Notes: generated by a model from the sequence alone, not told the origin. Counted from the stretch's first letter, positions 33,411-45,199 are shown. The stretch: 64,000 bases of DNA from Sutcliffiella horikoshii (GCF_002157855.1 NZ_CP020880.1:4030001-4094000), one strand, 5' to 3'. A program made the numbers and translations.

Positions 33411-33968
33411 TTAGAGTTTATCTTCCTCATCCAATTCTTCGTCCTCTTCTTCTTCGTCTTCGAGTTCGTACTCGTCGTCTTCGATCAAGTCTTCTTCAAA
33501 CTCTTCGTCGTCATCTTCGTCTGCATCATCATCGGCATCGTCAAAGTCTTCTTCTTCGACTTCCTCCTCTTCATAATCATCCAGATCGTCGAATTCTAAT
33601 TCTTCTTCGTCCAACTCATCGAATTCGTCTGCGTCGATATCGTCATCATCTGCAGCCTTCTTCTTTTTCTTAGTCTTTGTCTTAACCTGAGGAGTTGTTT
33701 CTTCTTCTATTTGATCATAAGGATACCATGCACGAAGTCCCCATTGGTTTTCTCCAATACAAATGAAACGGCCGTCAATGTTCAAGTCCGTATAGAACTG
33801 AGACAACTTGCCTTTAAGATCTGCATCTGTAAAACCAGTGATTTTCTTGATCTCCGTAATTAATTCGCCAAAAGTCACAGACTGCTTCTGTTCGTTAAAT
33901 AAAGCAGTAGCGATTTCGATCAATGACATCTCTTGCACTTGTTCTGCCGTTAAATGGTTTAATGCCAA
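33411..33968 (-). CDS. rpoE: RNA polymerase delta subunit
   Basis: Gram-positive polymerase subunit that raises specificity and recycling. The N-terminal folded HARE-HTH-type domain (about 10-85) has SQFYTDLNIDGRFICIGENQWGLRAWYPYDQ; the C-terminal half is a disordered acidic tail of Asp/Glu after the KTKTKKKKK lysine tract. A TTG start at 33968 (LALNHLTAEQ, 185 residues) is proposed because AAAGGATG precedes it; the ATG-initiated longer form carries 12 unconserved residues. Confidence 0.93.
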   Translation of the reverse strand: MALNHLTAEQVQEMSLIEIATALFNEQKQSVTFGELITEIKKITGFTDADLKGKLSQFYTDLNIDGRFICIGENQWGLRAWYPYDQIEEETTPQVKTKTKKKKKAADDDDIDADEFDELDEEELEFDDLDDYEEEEVEEEDFDDADDDADEDDDEEFEEDLIEDDEYELEDEEEEDEELDEEDKL

Positions 33969-34144
33969 TGTCTGCACATCCTTTCTATATATGTAAAAAG
34001 ACAATATTCATAGCAATTCCTAGAAAAATCCATACCACTCATTATAAACAAAATACCAATGTTTAATCCAGCATAAAATAAATCTTTCCCTCAAAAAAAT
34101 GAAAAATGGGTAAAAAGGAGAAAAAATGAAGAAATAAAAAAAAG

Positions 34145-34183
34145 GGGGTCAGACCCCCAAAGGTATTTCCCTCTCCGCGTCGA
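34145..34183. repeat. R2 palindromic repeat, type A
   Basis: GGGGTCAGACCCC with AAAGG, T-rich and CCCTCTCCGCGTCGAA tail, after the icmF stop. The remaining part of the 299 bp icmF-rpoE gap holds no gene that I can see. Confidence 0.8.
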
Positions 34184-34267
34184 ACTCTATATAGTTAGCC
34201 CAGAAACCCCGGCTCGCCGAGGTCCCCGTGTATTTTATTTACGTATTTTTGTTTTAGATATTTTTGT

Positions 34268-37200
34268 TTACATATTCCTTCTGAATTGGCCGCCGACTTC
34301 GTAGAGGGCTGTGGTGATTTGGCCAAGGCTTGCGACTCTAACAGTTTCCATGAGTTCTTCGAAAATGTTGCCGCCGCTGATTGCCACTTGCTTCAACCTG
34401 CCTAATGCCTCTTCCACTTCAGCGGAATTCCGCTCTTGGAACGCTGCAAGATTGCGGATCTGCGTTTGTTTCTCCTCTTCTGTGGAGCGAGCAAGCTCAA
34501 TATCATTCAAATCGTCCTCAGAAGGCGGATTTGGATTTTTATACGTGTTCACTCCGATGATTGGAAGCTCACCTGTATGCTTTTTCATCTCATAATACAT
34601 CGACTCGTCCTGGATCTTCCCGCGCTGATACTGCGTCTCCATCGCACCAAGCACGCCACCGCGGTCGTTCAAGCGTTCAAACTCCTGCAGCACCATTTCT
34701 TCCACAAGGTCTGTCAGCTCTTCCACCACAAATGCCCCTTGCAATGGATTCTCGTTTTTCGCCAAGCCATGCTCTTTGGTGATGATCATCTGGATTGCCA
34801 TCGCACGGCGCACAGATTCTTCTGTCGGCGTTGTAATCGCTTCATCATAGGCATTCGTATGCAGCGAGTTACAGTTGTCCTGAAGCGCCATCAAAGCCTG
34901 CAGCGTCGTACGGATATCGTTAAAGTCAATTTCCTGTGCGTGCAAGGAACGGCCGGACGTCTGAATATGGTACTTCAGCTTTTGACTGCGCTCATTGGCA
35001 CCATATTTATTTTTCATCACCGTTGCCCAAATGCGACGCGCCACGCGACCTATCACCGTGTACTCTGCATCCAGTCCGTTACTGAAGAAGAACGACAAAT
35101 TCGGCGCAAAGTCATCAATTTTCATACCGCGGCTCAAGTAATACTCCACATACGTGAAGCCATTTGCCAATGTGAAAGCCAATTGTGTAATCGGATTCGC
35201 GCCCGCTTCGGCAATATGGTATCCGGAAATCGAAACCGAATAGTAATTGCGGACTTTTTTATCGATAAAATATTGCTGGATATCGCCCATTACCCTTAAA
35301 GCAAACTCCGTCGAGAAAATGCACGTGTTCTGGCCTTGATCTTCTTTTAAGATATCCGCTTGGACCGTTCCGCGCACCGTCTGCATCGTAACCGCACGAA
35401 CTTCCGCAAACTCTTCTACTGTCAGCACACGACCAAGCTCTTCTTCACGCTTTTGCACCTGCTGATCAATTGCCGTGTTCATAAACATCGCCAAAATAAC
35501 TGGCGCCGGACCGTTGATCGTCATCGATACAGACGTGCTTGGCGCACACAGGTCAAAGCCTGCATACAACTTTTTCATGTCATCAAGGGTACAGATGCTC
35601 ACGCCGCTGTTCCCGACTTTTCCGTAGATGTCCGGTCGCTCAGCAGGATCTTCCCCATACAACGTAACCGAGTCAAACGCTGTACTTAAGCGCTTCGCAT
35701 CGTCATCCTTACTTAAATAATGAAAGCGGCGGTTTGTACGCTCTGGCGTCCCTTCCCCGGCGAACTGACGTTTCGGATCTTCGCCCTCACGCTTGAACGG
35801 GAACACACCTGCTGTATAAGGGAATTCCCCAGGTACGTTCTCGCGGTACACCCACTTCAAAATCTCCCCATAGTCGACATACTTCGGCAGGACCACTTTT
35901 GGGATCTTCAAGCCAGACAAAGTTTTCGTCGTAAGCTTTGTGATGATTTCCTTGTCGCGAATCTTTGTGACAAATTGATCTCCGGAGTATTTCTCCTTCT
36001 TTTCTTCCCAGCCAGCTAAAATTTTGCGGGAGTCGCTTGTCAATTTTTCTTCGTATTCACGGCGCAGCTCGGCAAGTGCCGCCACGAGCTCCTCACTTGA
36101 AGAACCTTCAGCAGACGCACCAGCAGCCTCCATCGCCCCATCCAACTGGAACAATTTCCGCGCCAACTCGACCTGCTCAGCAGCCATCTTATGATAATTA
36201 CGGACCGTCTCACTGATCTCGCGCAAATAATAGCGGCGGTCATTCGGAATAATCACATTCTGCTTTTCCACATCTTTAGACGTCGGCAAGCTACTAGCGT
36301 AAGAAGATCCCGTCTTCTCATTCATCAACTCCAGCAACGCCGCAAAAAGCGTGTTCGTCCCCAAGTCATTGAACTGACTCGCAATCGTACCGTACACCGG
36401 CATTTCATCCAATTCCTTATCCCATAAAAGACGGCTGCGCTGATACTGCTTTTGAACCTGGCGCTTCGCATCCTCCGAACCTTTTCGCTCAAATTTATTA
36501 ATGACAATCAAATCCGCGTAATCAATCATATCGATTTTTTCCAACTGAGATGGCGCCCCGAACTCACTTGTCATCACATACATCGAAATATCGCAAATCT
36601 CCGTGATTCCGGCATCCCCCTGCCCGATTCCGCTCGTCTCGACAATGATTAAGTCAAAGCCGGCAGCCTTCGTTACAGCAATCGCATCCTGAATCGCCAA
36701 GGAAAGCTCAGAACGGGATCCACGGGTCGCCAAGGAACGCATATAAACACGTGGGTTAAAAATCGCGTTCATGCGGATTCTGTCCCCAAGCAACGCGCCA
36801 CCTGTCTTCTGCTTTGTCGGATCGATGGAAAGAATCGCGACCTTCTTATCTGGCACTTCATTTATAAACCGGCGGATCAATTCATCGGTAAGCGAGCTTT
36901 TCCCCGCTCCACCTGTCCCTGTAATCCCAAGGACCGGCACGGTTTTCTGCTTTTCTTTTACCTTAGCCAAGGCCGTTTGAGCCGTTGCCGCCACCTCTTC
37001 ATCTGAAGTCACTTGCAGTTCAGATAAAGTGATCAGTTTCGCAATCGCCTGGTGATTGTCGGCATCCAGTAGCTCCACCTCGTCGCCAAGGGACTTGACC
37101 GTCACAAAGTCGCATTCCTTCAGCATCGAGTTGATCATCCCCTGCAGCCCATGCTCACGACCGTCTTCCGGCGAAAAGATACGCGCGATTCCGTATGCAT

Positions 37201-37531
37201 GCAGTTCTTTTATTTCACTAGGAATGATAACACCGCCGCCACCGCCATAGATGCGGATGTGAGAGGCACCTTTTTCCTTCAGCAAATCATACATATATTT
37301 AAAATATTCGACATGGCCGCCCTGATAAGAGGAAATTGCGATCCCCTGCACATCCTCCTGGATCGCCGCGTTCACAATCTCTTCCACCGAACGGTTGTGG
37401 CCAAGGTGAATGACCTCGGCACCGCTTGCCTGGATGATGCGGCGCATGATATTGATCGAGGCGTCATGCCCGTCAAATAGACTTGAAGCTGTTACAAAAC
37501 GAATATGGTTAGTTGGACGATAAACTTCCAT
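34268..37531 (-). CDS. icmF: Fused isobutyryl-CoA mutase with MeaB-like GTPase (IcmF)
   Basis: Interconverts isobutyryl-CoA and butyryl-CoA using adenosylcobalamin. The 1087-residue chain holds a B12-binding domain (about 1-140; DGHDAS with the axial His22, GGGG near 97-100), a MeaB-type G-protein chaperone (P-loop GTGGAGKSS at 205-213) and the large mutase subunit (from about 560). All three domains in one chain define IcmF rather than methylmalonyl-CoA mutase. Start ATG follows AAGGGGGAG. It is last in the acyl-CoA operon, linking valine-type branched acids to beta-oxidation. Confidence 0.94.
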   Translation of the reverse strand: MEVYRPTNHIRFVTASSLFDGHDASINIMRRIIQASGAEVIHLGHNRSVEEIVNAAIQEDVQGIAISSYQGGHVEYFKYMYDLLKEKGASHIRIYGGGGGVIIPSEIKELHAYGIARIFSPEDGREHGLQGMINSMLKECDFVTVKSLGDEVELLDADNHQAIAKLITLSELQVTSDEEVAATAQTALAKVKEKQKTVPVLGITGTGGAGKSSLTDELIRRFINEVPDKKVAILSIDPTKQKTGGALLGDRIRMNAIFNPRVYMRSLATRGSRSELSLAIQDAIAVTKAAGFDLIIVETSGIGQGDAGITEICDISMYVMTSEFGAPSQLEKIDMIDYADLIVINKFERKGSEDAKRQVQKQYQRSRLLWDKELDEMPVYGTIASQFNDLGTNTLFAALLELMNEKTGSSYASSLPTSKDVEKQNVIIPNDRRYYLREISETVRNYHKMAAEQVELARKLFQLDGAMEAAGASAEGSSSEELVAALAELRREYEEKLTSDSRKILAGWEEKKEKYSGDQFVTKIRDKEIITKLTTKTLSGLKIPKVVLPKYVDYGEILKWVYRENVPGEFPYTAGVFPFKREGEDPKRQFAGEGTPERTNRRFHYLSKDDDAKRLSTAFDSVTLYGEDPAERPDIYGKVGNSGVSICTLDDMKKLYAGFDLCAPSTSVSMTINGPAPVILAMFMNTAIDQQVQKREEELGRVLTVEEFAEVRAVTMQTVRGTVQADILKEDQGQNTCIFSTEFALRVMGDIQQYFIDKKVRNYYSVSISGYHIAEAGANPITQLAFTLANGFTYVEYYLSRGMKIDDFAPNLSFFFSNGLDAEYTVIGRVARRIWATVMKNKYGANERSQKLKYHIQTSGRSLHAQEIDFNDIRTTLQALMALQDNCNSLHTNAYDEAITTPTEESVRRAMAIQMIITKEHGLAKNENPLQGAFVVEELTDLVEEMVLQEFERLNDRGGVLGAMETQYQRGKIQDESMYYEMKKHTGELPIIGVNTYKNPNPPSEDDLNDIELARSTEEEKQTQIRNLAAFQERNSAEVEEALGRLKQVAISGGNIFEELMETVRVASLGQITTALYEVGGQFRRNM

Positions 37532-38168
37532 TTTTCACATTCTCCCCCTTTGTAAGTCCGTGCACTAATAGTTCAATCTGGCCCTCGATATAGGCTTCCA
37601 GCTCAAAGTGCCTGTGCAGCACCCAGCGCCGGAATCCCCACATTTGACCTTGCACAAAAATGTTATGTGCCATCAATTGAATCTGCTGTTCTTTCATCGA
37701 AATCCCCTCTGCGGTCATGCAGTTTCGGATTACCTGCTCAAACATGGCAACCATCGCAAGCTCCTTGTTCAACACGTAAGGAAGCGCATCTTTTGATAGA
37801 GACTTTGCTTCCTGATACATGACAAGCACCTCATCCTGCATTTCATCCATTACCCGAAAATAGTACCGGATGGCGGACTTCAAGCTCTCCAGATTCCCCC
37901 GCTTCATGTCAAGTTCCTCCTGCAGCCGCTCGCCCACCTGGTCATAAATCCGGTCACAGACGAGGTAAAGGACATCTTCCTTCGTTCTGATATATTCATA
38001 GAGCGTGCCGATGCTGAAACCGGCCTCTTTCGCAATTTCCCTTGTTGTTGTGCGGTGGAAGCCCTTCTCTTTAAAAAGGCTCACCGCCCCCTTGATCATC
38101 TGGTCGCGGCGCTTCTCGATCAGCCGCTCGTCTTTTACGGATGCATGTACTTGACGTTTTTTCATCAT
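37509..38168 (-). CDS. TetR-family transcriptional regulator of the acyl-CoA operon
   Basis: A 219-residue regulator. The N-terminal HTH has [49 protein letters not shown], the TetR signature; the C-terminal domain is helical, as in FadR-type acyl-CoA-binding regulators. The ATG at 38168 follows AGGTG. The gene overlaps icmF by 23 nt and follows an acyl-CoA dehydrogenase after 16 nt, so it is within the operon. It is a good candidate to bind the 18 bp palindromes at 45208 and 42879, with acyl-CoA as inducer (inference). Confidence 0.88.
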   Translation of the reverse strand: MMKKRQVHASVKDERLIEKRRDQMIKGAVSLFKEKGFHRTTTREIAKEAGFSIGTLYEYIRTKEDVLYLVCDRIYDQVGERLQEELDMKRGNLESLKSAIRYYFRVMDEMQDEVLVMYQEAKSLSKDALPYVLNKELAMVAMFEQVIRNCMTAEGISMKEQQIQLMAHNIFVQGQMWGFRRWVLHRHFELEAYIEGQIELLVHGLTKGENVKNGSLSSN

Positions 38169-38184
38169 CCTGTCCGTCACCTAC

Positions 38185-39324
38185 TTACTTAGTAAGCATT
38201 CTGGAGATTACGAGACGTTGAATTTCTTGTGTTCCTTCATAAATTTGCGTAATTTTCGCATCCCTCATATAACGCTCAACCGGGTAGTCCTTCGTATAGC
38301 CGTAACCGCCGAACACTTGAACCGCTTCTGTTGTCACCTTCATCGCCGTGTCACCAGCGAACAGTTTGGACATCGCAGACTCCAAGCCATAGCTCAAGCC
38401 CTCGGACTCTCTCCATGCAGCCTGATACGTTAATAGTCTTGAAGCTTCCACTGCAGTCGCCATATCTGCCAGTTTAAAAGAAACACCCTGTTGTGCCGCG
38501 ATCGGCTTCCCGAACTGAACGCGCTCTTTTGCATAAGCAACGGCAGCATCTAATGCACCTTGCGCAATCCCGACAGCCTGTGCAGCAATTCCGTTACGCC
38601 CGCCGTCAAGCGTCGTCATCGCCACTTTAAAGCCTTCACCCTCTGCGCCAAGCATGTTTTCTACCGGCACGCGGCAGTCTTCAAAAATGATTTCCGTTGT
38701 TGGTGAAGAACGAATGCCTAGTTTCTTCTCTTTTTTCCCAACGCTGAAGCCAGGGAAGTCCGCTTCAACGATAAACGCGCTCGTGCCCTTATGCTTGCTA
38801 GTCGGATCTGTCACCGCAAACACCACATAAATATCCGCAATTCCGCCGTTTGTGATGAAAATTTTCGAACCGTTCAGGACATAATGGTCACCGTCTAATT
38901 TTGCAGTTGTACGCATTCCGCCAGCATCAGATCCAGATCCCGGTTCCGTCAGGCCGTAGCCGCCAATGCTTGTTCCTTGCGCAAGTGGCACCAAGTATTT
39001 TTGCTTTTGCTCCTCTGTTCCGTACTTGTAGATCGGCCAGCTCGCAAGTGACGTGTGCGCAGAAAGGGTTACTCCTGTAGAAGCACAAACACGTGAAAGT
39101 TCCTCGACCGCGATGCAATACGCCAGGTAGTCACTGCCGATCCCGCCGTACTCTTCCGGAAACGGAATTCCTGTTAAACCAAGGTCCGCCATCTTTTTGA
39201 AAATATCCATGTCAAAGCGTTCTTCCTCGTCACGCTCTGCTGCAGTCGGTTCCACTTCGTTCTTGGCAAAATCGCGTACCATTTTGCGAATCATTTCATG
39301 TTCTTCTGATAGTTGAAAGTTCAT
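38185..39324 (-). CDS. Acyl-CoA dehydrogenase (first of two)
   Basis: FAD enzyme for the first oxidation of an acyl-CoA. The 379-residue protein has the FAD-binding [14 protein letters not shown] segment, the catalytic Glu in the C-terminal [13 protein letters not shown] context, and the flavin motif [33 protein letters not shown] at 39324, 9 nt after CGGGGG. It shares about the same length and many blocks with the next gene, so they are probably an old tandem duplication with different chain specificity. Confidence 0.92.
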   Translation of the reverse strand: MNFQLSEEHEMIRKMVRDFAKNEVEPTAAERDEEERFDMDIFKKMADLGLTGIPFPEEYGGIGSDYLAYCIAVEELSRVCASTGVTLSAHTSLASWPIYKYGTEEQKQKYLVPLAQGTSIGGYGLTEPGSGSDAGGMRTTAKLDGDHYVLNGSKIFITNGGIADIYVVFAVTDPTSKHKGTSAFIVEADFPGFSVGKKEKKLGIRSSPTTEIIFEDCRVPVENMLGAEGEGFKVAMTTLDGGRNGIAAQAVGIAQGALDAAVAYAKERVQFGKPIAAQQGVSFKLADMATAVEASRLLTYQAAWRESEGLSYGLESAMSKLFAGDTAMKVTTEAVQVFGGYGYTKDYPVERYMRDAKITQIYEGTQEIQRLVISRMLTK

Positions 39325-39393
39325 ATTTTTCATCCCCCGATGAGTTAGTTTTTTTGTTGCTTTATGGAACGGTCAAATTTTAACCGTCCCCCA

Positions 39394-40530
39394 TCAATTC
39401 ATCAAATGCTTCCCAATCACCAATCTCTGAATCTCGCTCGTGCCCTCATAAATCTCACAAACCTTCGCGTCACGGAAATAGCGCTCGACTGGATAATCCT
39501 TCGTATAACCGTAGCCGCCGAACACTTGGACCGCTTCAATCGCCACGTTCATCGCCGTCTGTGAAGCAAAAAGCTTTGCCATGGATGCTTCTTTTCCACA
39601 AGGTTTGCCCAAAGCACGCAAGTTTGCCGCGCGGTACGTTAACAGTCTTGCACCTTCCACCGCGGTCGCCATGTCTGCCAGTTTAAAAGAAACACCCTGT
39701 TGTGCCGCTATTGGCTTGCCGAACTGGACGCGTTCTTTTGCATAGGCTGTTGCCGCTTGCACTGCTGCTTCCGCAATACCAAGGGACTGCGCCGCGATGC
39801 CGATTCGGCCGACATCAAGGTTGGCCATCGCAATTTTGAACCCTTCGCCTTCCGCTCCAAGCAGATTTGCCACCGGAACTTTCGCGTCTTCAAATGTCAG
39901 CTGGACTGTTTTCGACCCATGCAAGCCCATTTTGTGCTCATCTTTTCCGATTACAAATCCTGGAGTGTCTTTATCGACGATGAACGCGGAAACTCCCTTC
40001 GTTCCAAGCTCCGGATTAGTCGAAGCAAATACGATATACGTGTCTGCCTCCCCGCCATTTGTGATGAACACCTTTGCACCGTTCAACACATAGTGGTCGC
40101 CTTGTTTCACGGCACGTGTTTTCAGGCTTCCTGCATCAGAACCCGCACTCGGCTCCGTCAAACAGAATGCGCCAAGGTACTCGCCGGATGCTAGCTTCGT
40201 CACATATTTTTGTTTCTGTTCTTCTGTGCCAAAATAAAGAATTGGATTCGTCCCGACCGACGTGTGTACAGACAGGATCACCCCGACTGTCGCACTCACT
40301 CGGGAAAGCTCGTTGATCGCGATGATGTAGGAAGGAAAGTCCATTCCCGCTCCGCCGTACTCTTCCGGAATGGTCATTCCCATCAATCCAAGGTCCGCCA
40401 TTTTACGCAAAATCTCACGTGGGAACTCGCCCTCTTCCATTTTTTCCACAAAAGGTGCAATTTCGGTTTCTGCGAAATCGCGCACCATTTTCCGAACCAT
40501 TTCCTGCTCTTCTGTAAAACGTAAATTCAT
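39394..40530 (-). CDS. Acyl-CoA dehydrogenase (second of two)
   Basis: A 378-residue paralogue of the preceding dehydrogenase. It keeps [43 protein letters not shown] and the ending [40 protein letters not shown]. The two genes are separated by 69 nt. Pairing of two such enzymes with a fused isobutyryl-CoA mutase suggests short or branched substrates; this is inference. In B. subtilis the nearest are mmgC and acdA. Confidence 0.92.
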   Translation of the reverse strand: MNLRFTEEQEMVRKMVRDFAETEIAPFVEKMEEGEFPREILRKMADLGLMGMTIPEEYGGAGMDFPSYIIAINELSRVSATVGVILSVHTSVGTNPILYFGTEEQKQKYVTKLASGEYLGAFCLTEPSAGSDAGSLKTRAVKQGDHYVLNGAKVFITNGGEADTYIVFASTNPELGTKGVSAFIVDKDTPGFVIGKDEHKMGLHGSKTVQLTFEDAKVPVANLLGAEGEGFKIAMANLDVGRIGIAAQSLGIAEAAVQAATAYAKERVQFGKPIAAQQGVSFKLADMATAVEGARLLTYRAANLRALGKPCGKEASMAKLFASQTAMNVAIEAVQVFGGYGYTKDYPVERYFRDAKVCEIYEGTSEIQRLVIGKHLMN

Positions 40531-40590
40531 CCCATTCGTCCCCTCTCCTGCTGTCTAGATAAATTACCCCTTGTTGCCATCAAGCCATTC

Positions 40591-41445
40591 TCACGTCTCG
40601 TACGTATAAAACCCTCGACCTGTTTTGCGGCCCAGCCAGCCAGCTTTCACATATTTTCTAAGCAACGGACATGGACGGTATTTGTCATCGCCAAAACCTT
40701 CATGCAATGTTTCCATGATGTACAGACAAGTGTCGAGTCCGATAAAATCGGCAAGTGTCAACGGCCCCATCGGATGGTTCATACCAAGCTTCATGACTTC
40801 ATCGATTGCTTCCGGCGTTGCAACACCTTCGTAAACGGTGAAAATCGCTTCGTTGATCATCGGCATTAACACGCGGTTGGATACAAACCCAGGGAAGTCA
40901 TTCACTTCCACCGGCACTTTGGAAAGTTTTTTCGTCATATCTTCAATCGCACCGTATACTTCGTCTGCTGTCTGCAAGCCGCGAATGATTTCGACAAGCT
41001 TCATGACAGGAACAGGATTCATGAAGTGCATCCCGATAACTTTTTCTGGTCTCCCGGTTGCTGCCGCAATTTCCGTGATCGGTAGCGAAGATGTATTTGT
41101 CGCCAAAATGGTGTGAGCCGGCGCGTGCTGGTCAAGCTCGGCAAAAATTTTCTTTTTGATGTCCATGTTTTCGACTGCCGCTTCGATGACGATGTCGACG
41201 TGTTTAGCGTCTTCAAGTGTTGTGGTCGTTTGCAGGCGACCAAGTACTGAAGCTTTCTCGTCCTCTGTCATGCGCCCTTTTTCCACGGATCTGCCTAAAT
41301 TTTTCGTGATGCCCGAAAGTCCGCGGTCGAGAAACTCCTGTTTTAAATCGTTCATATATACGTCATAACCTGCCATCGCACAAACCTGTGCGATACCAGA
41401 GCCCATCTGTCCTGCGCCGATTACCATTACTTTTTGAATTGTCAT
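40591..41445 (-). CDS. hbd: 3-hydroxybutyryl-CoA dehydrogenase
   Basis: NAD-dependent oxidation of 3-hydroxyacyl-CoA. The 284-residue protein has a Rossmann N-domain ([23 protein letters not shown]), the catalytic His in [17 protein letters not shown], and the C-terminal domain ending in [14 protein letters not shown]-like sequence. Similar to MmgB. AGGAGG precedes the ATG. Immediately downstream of the thiolase. Confidence 0.93.
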   Translation of the reverse strand: MTIQKVMVIGAGQMGSGIAQVCAMAGYDVYMNDLKQEFLDRGLSGITKNLGRSVEKGRMTEDEKASVLGRLQTTTTLEDAKHVDIVIEAAVENMDIKKKIFAELDQHAPAHTILATNTSSLPITEIAAATGRPEKVIGMHFMNPVPVMKLVEIIRGLQTADEVYGAIEDMTKKLSKVPVEVNDFPGFVSNRVLMPMINEAIFTVYEGVATPEAIDEVMKLGMNHPMGPLTLADFIGLDTCLYIMETLHEGFGDDKYRPCPLLRKYVKAGWLGRKTGRGFYTYET

Positions 41446-41475
41446 GTTCTGATTCCTCCTAAAAGTTTCTCTCGC

Positions 41476-42654
41476 TTATACTTGAACCAAAATTGCATCA
41501 CCCTGTCCGCCGCCTGAGCAGATAGAAGCAATTCCCAGACCGCCGCCGCGGCGTTTTAATTCATGAATTAACGACACGATGATACGTGCTCCACTTGCCC
41601 CGATCGGATGTCCGAGTGCAACTGCCCCGCCGTTCACATTCACTTTCTCGAGGTCCAGTCCAGCAAGGTTAGCCGATGCCAACGCTACCGCTGCGAACGC
41701 TTCATTTATTTCAAAAAGATCGATATCTTCAAGCTTTGTACCTGTTTTCTTTAAAAGTTCGGTGATGACAAGCCCCGGCGTTTTCGGGAAATCCTTTGCT
41801 TCCACTGCGATGGACGCGTGGCCTAGGATAGTCGCAAGCACTTCTTTTCCTTCTTTTGCCGCGCGGTCTTCGCTCATCAACACAAGCGCACTTGCTCCGT
41901 CATTCACTCCTGGTGCGTTTCCTGCCGTTATCGTGCCGTCATGGTCAAATGCCGGTCGCAAGCTTGCCAGTTTCTCAATAGATGTATCTTTACGTGGAGA
42001 CTCATCCTTGCTCACGACGATCGGATCGCCTTTTCGATGCGGGACGGAAACTGGGACGATCTCTGCATAAAATGTACCTTTTTCTGTTGCTTCGATGGCT
42101 CTCTGGTGACTTCTGAACGCCCATGCATCCTGGTCTTCACGGGTGATTTCCATTTCTTTTGCGACGCTGTTTCCGTATGTGCCCATGTGCACGCCTGTGA
42201 AGGTACAAGTTAGGCCGTCATGGACCATCAAGTCTTGCACGGTGCTGTCGCCCATACGCAGTCCCCATCTTGCTTTTGGCAGCATGTATGGCGCGTTGCT
42301 CATGGATTCCATTCCGCCTACTACGATGACTTCTTCTTCCCCGGAGCGGATGAGGATGTCACCGAGTGTGACGCTGCGCATGCCGGATGCACAAACTTTG
42401 TTGATGGTTTCGGTGCGTACTTCCCATGGCAGTCCTGCTTTTTGGGAGGCTTGGCGGGATGGCAGTTGGCCTTGGCCTCCTTGTAGGACGGTGCCCATGA
42501 TGACTTCGCCTACTTGGTCGCCTGATACGTTTGCTCTTGATAGTGCTTCTTTGATGGCGACTGCTCCTAGGTCTGAGGCTGTGAGTGAGCTTAGTCCTCC
42601 TGCGAAACGCCCGATTGGTGTTCTTACTCCACTAACGATTACTGTTTTTCCCAT
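41476..42654 (-). CDS. Acetyl-CoA acetyltransferase (thiolase)
   Basis: Condenses or cleaves acetoacetyl-CoA type substrates. The 392-residue protein has the nucleophilic Cys in NKVCASGMRSV (near residue 88), the His in NEAFAAVALA and the second Cys in ASICSGGGQGDAI. Close in type to MmgA. ATG at 42654 (MGKTVIVSG) follows AAAGGAGGATG. An R1 repeat and a palindromic operator lie just upstream. Confidence 0.94.
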   Translation of the reverse strand: MGKTVIVSGVRTPIGRFAGGLSSLTASDLGAVAIKEALSRANVSGDQVGEVIMGTVLQGGQGQLPSRQASQKAGLPWEVRTETINKVCASGMRSVTLGDILIRSGEEEVIVVGGMESMSNAPYMLPKARWGLRMGDSTVQDLMVHDGLTCTFTGVHMGTYGNSVAKEMEITREDQDAWAFRSHQRAIEATEKGTFYAEIVPVSVPHRKGDPIVVSKDESPRKDTSIEKLASLRPAFDHDGTITAGNAPGVNDGASALVLMSEDRAAKEGKEVLATILGHASIAVEAKDFPKTPGLVITELLKKTGTKLEDIDLFEINEAFAAVALASANLAGLDLEKVNVNGGAVALGHPIGASGARIIVSLIHELKRRGGGLGIASICSGGGQGDAILVQV

Positions 42655-42696
42655 GGTTAACATCCTCCTTTAAAATTGAAAAAGTTTGCGGTGACT

Positions 42697-42827
42697 CCCA
42701 GTTGCTTTGCGTTCCAGGTGTTCGCTTTCCGCGGGAAGGTGTTTGAGCCTCCTCGCTTCGCTGCGGGGTCTCAATCAACCTTTTCTCCCCCGCAGGAGTC
42801 TCACACCTTGCACTCCAAGCAACTGGG
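42697..42827. repeat. R1 dispersed repeat, copy d
   Basis: 131 bp, terminal arms CCCAGTTGCTT/AAGCAACTGGG (11 bp, perfect) and inner AGGTGT/ACACCT. Sits between the operator at 42876 and the thiolase start. Confidence 0.85.
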
Positions 42828-42875
42828 TAAACTAACTCAGTACCGGTTGTTACCGCTTACAATTGCTATGTTTTA

Positions 42876-42899
42876 AAAACTGAACGACCGCTCAGTTTT
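42876..42899. promoter_or_regulatory. TetR-type palindromic operator upstream of the thiolase
   Basis: AAAACTGA-CG--CG-TCAGTTTT dyad. The core ACTGAACG AC CGCTCAGT has the same 18 bp design as the operator at 45208. It would allow separate control of the thiolase part of the block. Confidence 0.7.
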
Positions 42900-42965
42900 G
42901 GTTTAAAAGCATATGGTGCACGCAGTAAACTACGTACACCTTGTATGCTCGGTTCTATTATTCTA

Positions 42966-45083
42966 TTAAGATACTAATACTTGTTTTTCGCCGATGACGG
43001 AGCGCTCAAGTAGTTCTGCTACATCATAGGTCCCGACGTTTTCTTCTACTTCTTTCGCTTTCGTTCCGTCGGAAAGCATCGTCAGGCAGTACGGACAGCC
43101 AGAGCTGATGACGCTTGGTGCGACTTCGAGTGCTTGTTCGGTACGGGCGACGTTGACGCGTGTGCCTGTATCCTCTTCCATCCACATAAGTCCTCCGCCG
43201 GCTCCACAGCACATTCCCGTTTCGCGGCTGCGGTTCATTTCGACCACTTTGACGCCTGGGATGGCTTTCAGGATATCACGAGGCGGTTCGTATACTTCGT
43301 TATATCTTCCGAGGTAGCAGGAATCGTGATACGTGATGGTTTCTTTCACCTCATGTACTGGTGTGAGTTTGCCTTCTTTCACAAGCTCTGCAAGTACTTC
43401 TGTATGGTGGTAGACTTCAGCTTCTAAGCCGAAATCAGGGTACTCGTTTTTGAAAATGTTATAAGCATGCGGGTCGATTGTGACGATTTTCTTGACTTCG
43501 TTTTTCTCGAATTCCGCAATATTGCTTGTTGCAAGCTCTTGGAATAGAAATTCATTTCCTAGACGGCGCGGCGTATCTCCGGAGTTTTTCTCCTTGTTGC
43601 CGAGAATCGCGAACTTCACGCCAGCTTCGTTCATTAATTTTGCAAAAGAGATGGCGATTTTCTGGGAGCGGTTATCGAAAGATCCCATGGACCCTACCCA
43701 GAACAGGTACTCAAACTCTTCGCCTGCTTTCTTCATTTCTTTTACCGTTGGAATGCTAACTTCCGGTGCTGCATCGCGCCAGTTTTCGCGTTCTTTACGG
43801 TTAAGCCCCCAAGGATTCCCTTGGCGCTCGATGTTGGTCATCGCACGCTGCGCATCCGCATCCATTTTTCCTTCTGTAAGAACCAGGTAACGGCGAAGGT
43901 CGATAATTTTATCCACGTGCTCGTTCATTACCGGACATTGGTCCTCACAGTTACGACAGGTCGTACATGCCCAGATCTCTTCTTCAGTGATGACATCACC
44001 GATCAGGCTCGGGCTGTATTCAATCGTTGCGGCGCTTTCTTGTGCACCTTTTCCGGCAGCCGACATCATAGCAAGTTGATTTCCATGCGTGTTATTGAAC
44101 GCATATGTCGGTACCCAAGGGGATTTGGACGTGATGGCCGCTCCCTTGTCTGTCAAGTGGTCACGGATTTTAATGATTAAATCCATTGGTGACAACATTT
44201 TCCCTGTTCCTGTTGCCGGACACATGTTGGTACAGCGTCCACACTCCACACAGGCGTACATATCGATTAATTGGTATTGGGTGAAGTCTTCAACTTTTCC
44301 AACGCCAAATGTCTCTTGTGTTTCATCTTCAAAATCGATTTTTTCAAGTTTTCCTGGGTTCGTTGTACGGTGAAAAAATACGTTCGCAGGTCCTGCAATT
44401 AAATGCGCGTGCTTGGATTGCGGTACGTACACCAGGAATGTTAATAGGAATAACAGGTGAATCCACCAGCCGACATAGAATAATGCGATGGCTGCCGTTT
44501 CATTGATCCAACTGAACATGAGTGCGAATAGTGATGCCACCGGCTCGCTCCATGTTAAGCCATGATCATGCCAGATAAGTCCCATTCCGTTTGAAAATAG
44601 TACGGAAAGCATTAATCCACCGATAAATAGTAATACCAGACCGGATTTGAAGCCTCTTTTTAAGCGAACTAACTTTTCTACGTAGCGGCGGTAGAAAGCC
44701 CAAACAACCGCAACGAGAATCATCAGTGTTACTAGCTCTTGGAAAAATGTAAAGGCCGGATATAATGGCCCAAGCGGTAAATGCGCGTTTGGAACAAGCC
44801 CTTTGATAATGAGATCCAGCGCCCCAAGCTGAACCATAAGAAATCCATAGAAGAACATGACGTGGATGATTCCACTTTTCTTATCCTTCAATAATTTTTT
44901 CTGGCCAAAAACATTGACCCAGACTTTGTCTAATCGTTCTTTCACTTTGTTGTCGAATTCTACTTTTTTCCCAAGTTTGATGAATTGAATTCTTGTTCTG
45001 ATCAAGTAAACAAACAGCGATAATGCGTAAGCGGTTACAATTATCGTTAAAATCCAATTGGCGATTAACAAACCGTTACTCAC
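42966..45083 (-). CDS. fadF: Iron-sulfur heterodisulfide reductase-like protein (FadF/YwjF)
   Basis: Membrane electron carrier for beta-oxidation, thought to pass electrons from acyl-CoA dehydrogenases (through EtfAB) to the quinone pool. The 705-residue protein has about six N-terminal membrane helices, two 4Fe-4S motifs (CVECGRCTNMCP and CTTCRNCEDQCP) and two cysteine-rich CCG domains (CYLGRYN...CCGAGGG and SSGCPYCL). A GTG start at 45083 is proposed, 8 nt after AAAGGAG. It heads the operon; its promoter carries an operator in the spacer. Confidence 0.9.
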   Translation of the reverse strand: MSNGLLIANWILTIIVTAYALSLFVYLIRTRIQFIKLGKKVEFDNKVKERLDKVWVNVFGQKKLLKDKKSGIIHVMFFYGFLMVQLGALDLIIKGLVPNAHLPLGPLYPAFTFFQELVTLMILVAVVWAFYRRYVEKLVRLKRGFKSGLVLLFIGGLMLSVLFSNGMGLIWHDHGLTWSEPVASLFALMFSWINETAAIALFYVGWWIHLLFLLTFLVYVPQSKHAHLIAGPANVFFHRTTNPGKLEKIDFEDETQETFGVGKVEDFTQYQLIDMYACVECGRCTNMCPATGTGKMLSPMDLIIKIRDHLTDKGAAITSKSPWVPTYAFNNTHGNQLAMMSAAGKGAQESAATIEYSPSLIGDVITEEEIWACTTCRNCEDQCPVMNEHVDKIIDLRRYLVLTEGKMDADAQRAMTNIERQGNPWGLNRKERENWRDAAPEVSIPTVKEMKKAGEEFEYLFWVGSMGSFDNRSQKIAISFAKLMNEAGVKFAILGNKEKNSGDTPRRLGNEFLFQELATSNIAEFEKNEVKKIVTIDPHAYNIFKNEYPDFGLEAEVYHHTEVLAELVKEGKLTPVHEVKETITYHDSCYLGRYNEVYEPPRDILKAIPGVKVVEMNRSRETGMCCGAGGGLMWMEEDTGTRVNVARTEQALEVAPSVISSGCPYCLTMLSDGTKAKEVEENVGTYDVAELLERSVIGEKQVLVS

Positions 45084-45199
45084 ATCTCCCACTCCTTTCG
45101 TGTCCCCTTTTTTCTGTCGGCCTTTTGCGTGTTTTTGTAACGAAAGAGCCTCAATGTTTGGAAAGAATATAATTTTCAGAACTTTAGTAATTTAAGTAT

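Noticed and set aside
38170-38195. Palindrome CTTACTTAGTAAG near the TetR gene start as an operator
   Set aside because: Only 5 bp arms, lies over the stop codon of the upstream gene and does not match the two 18 bp operators.
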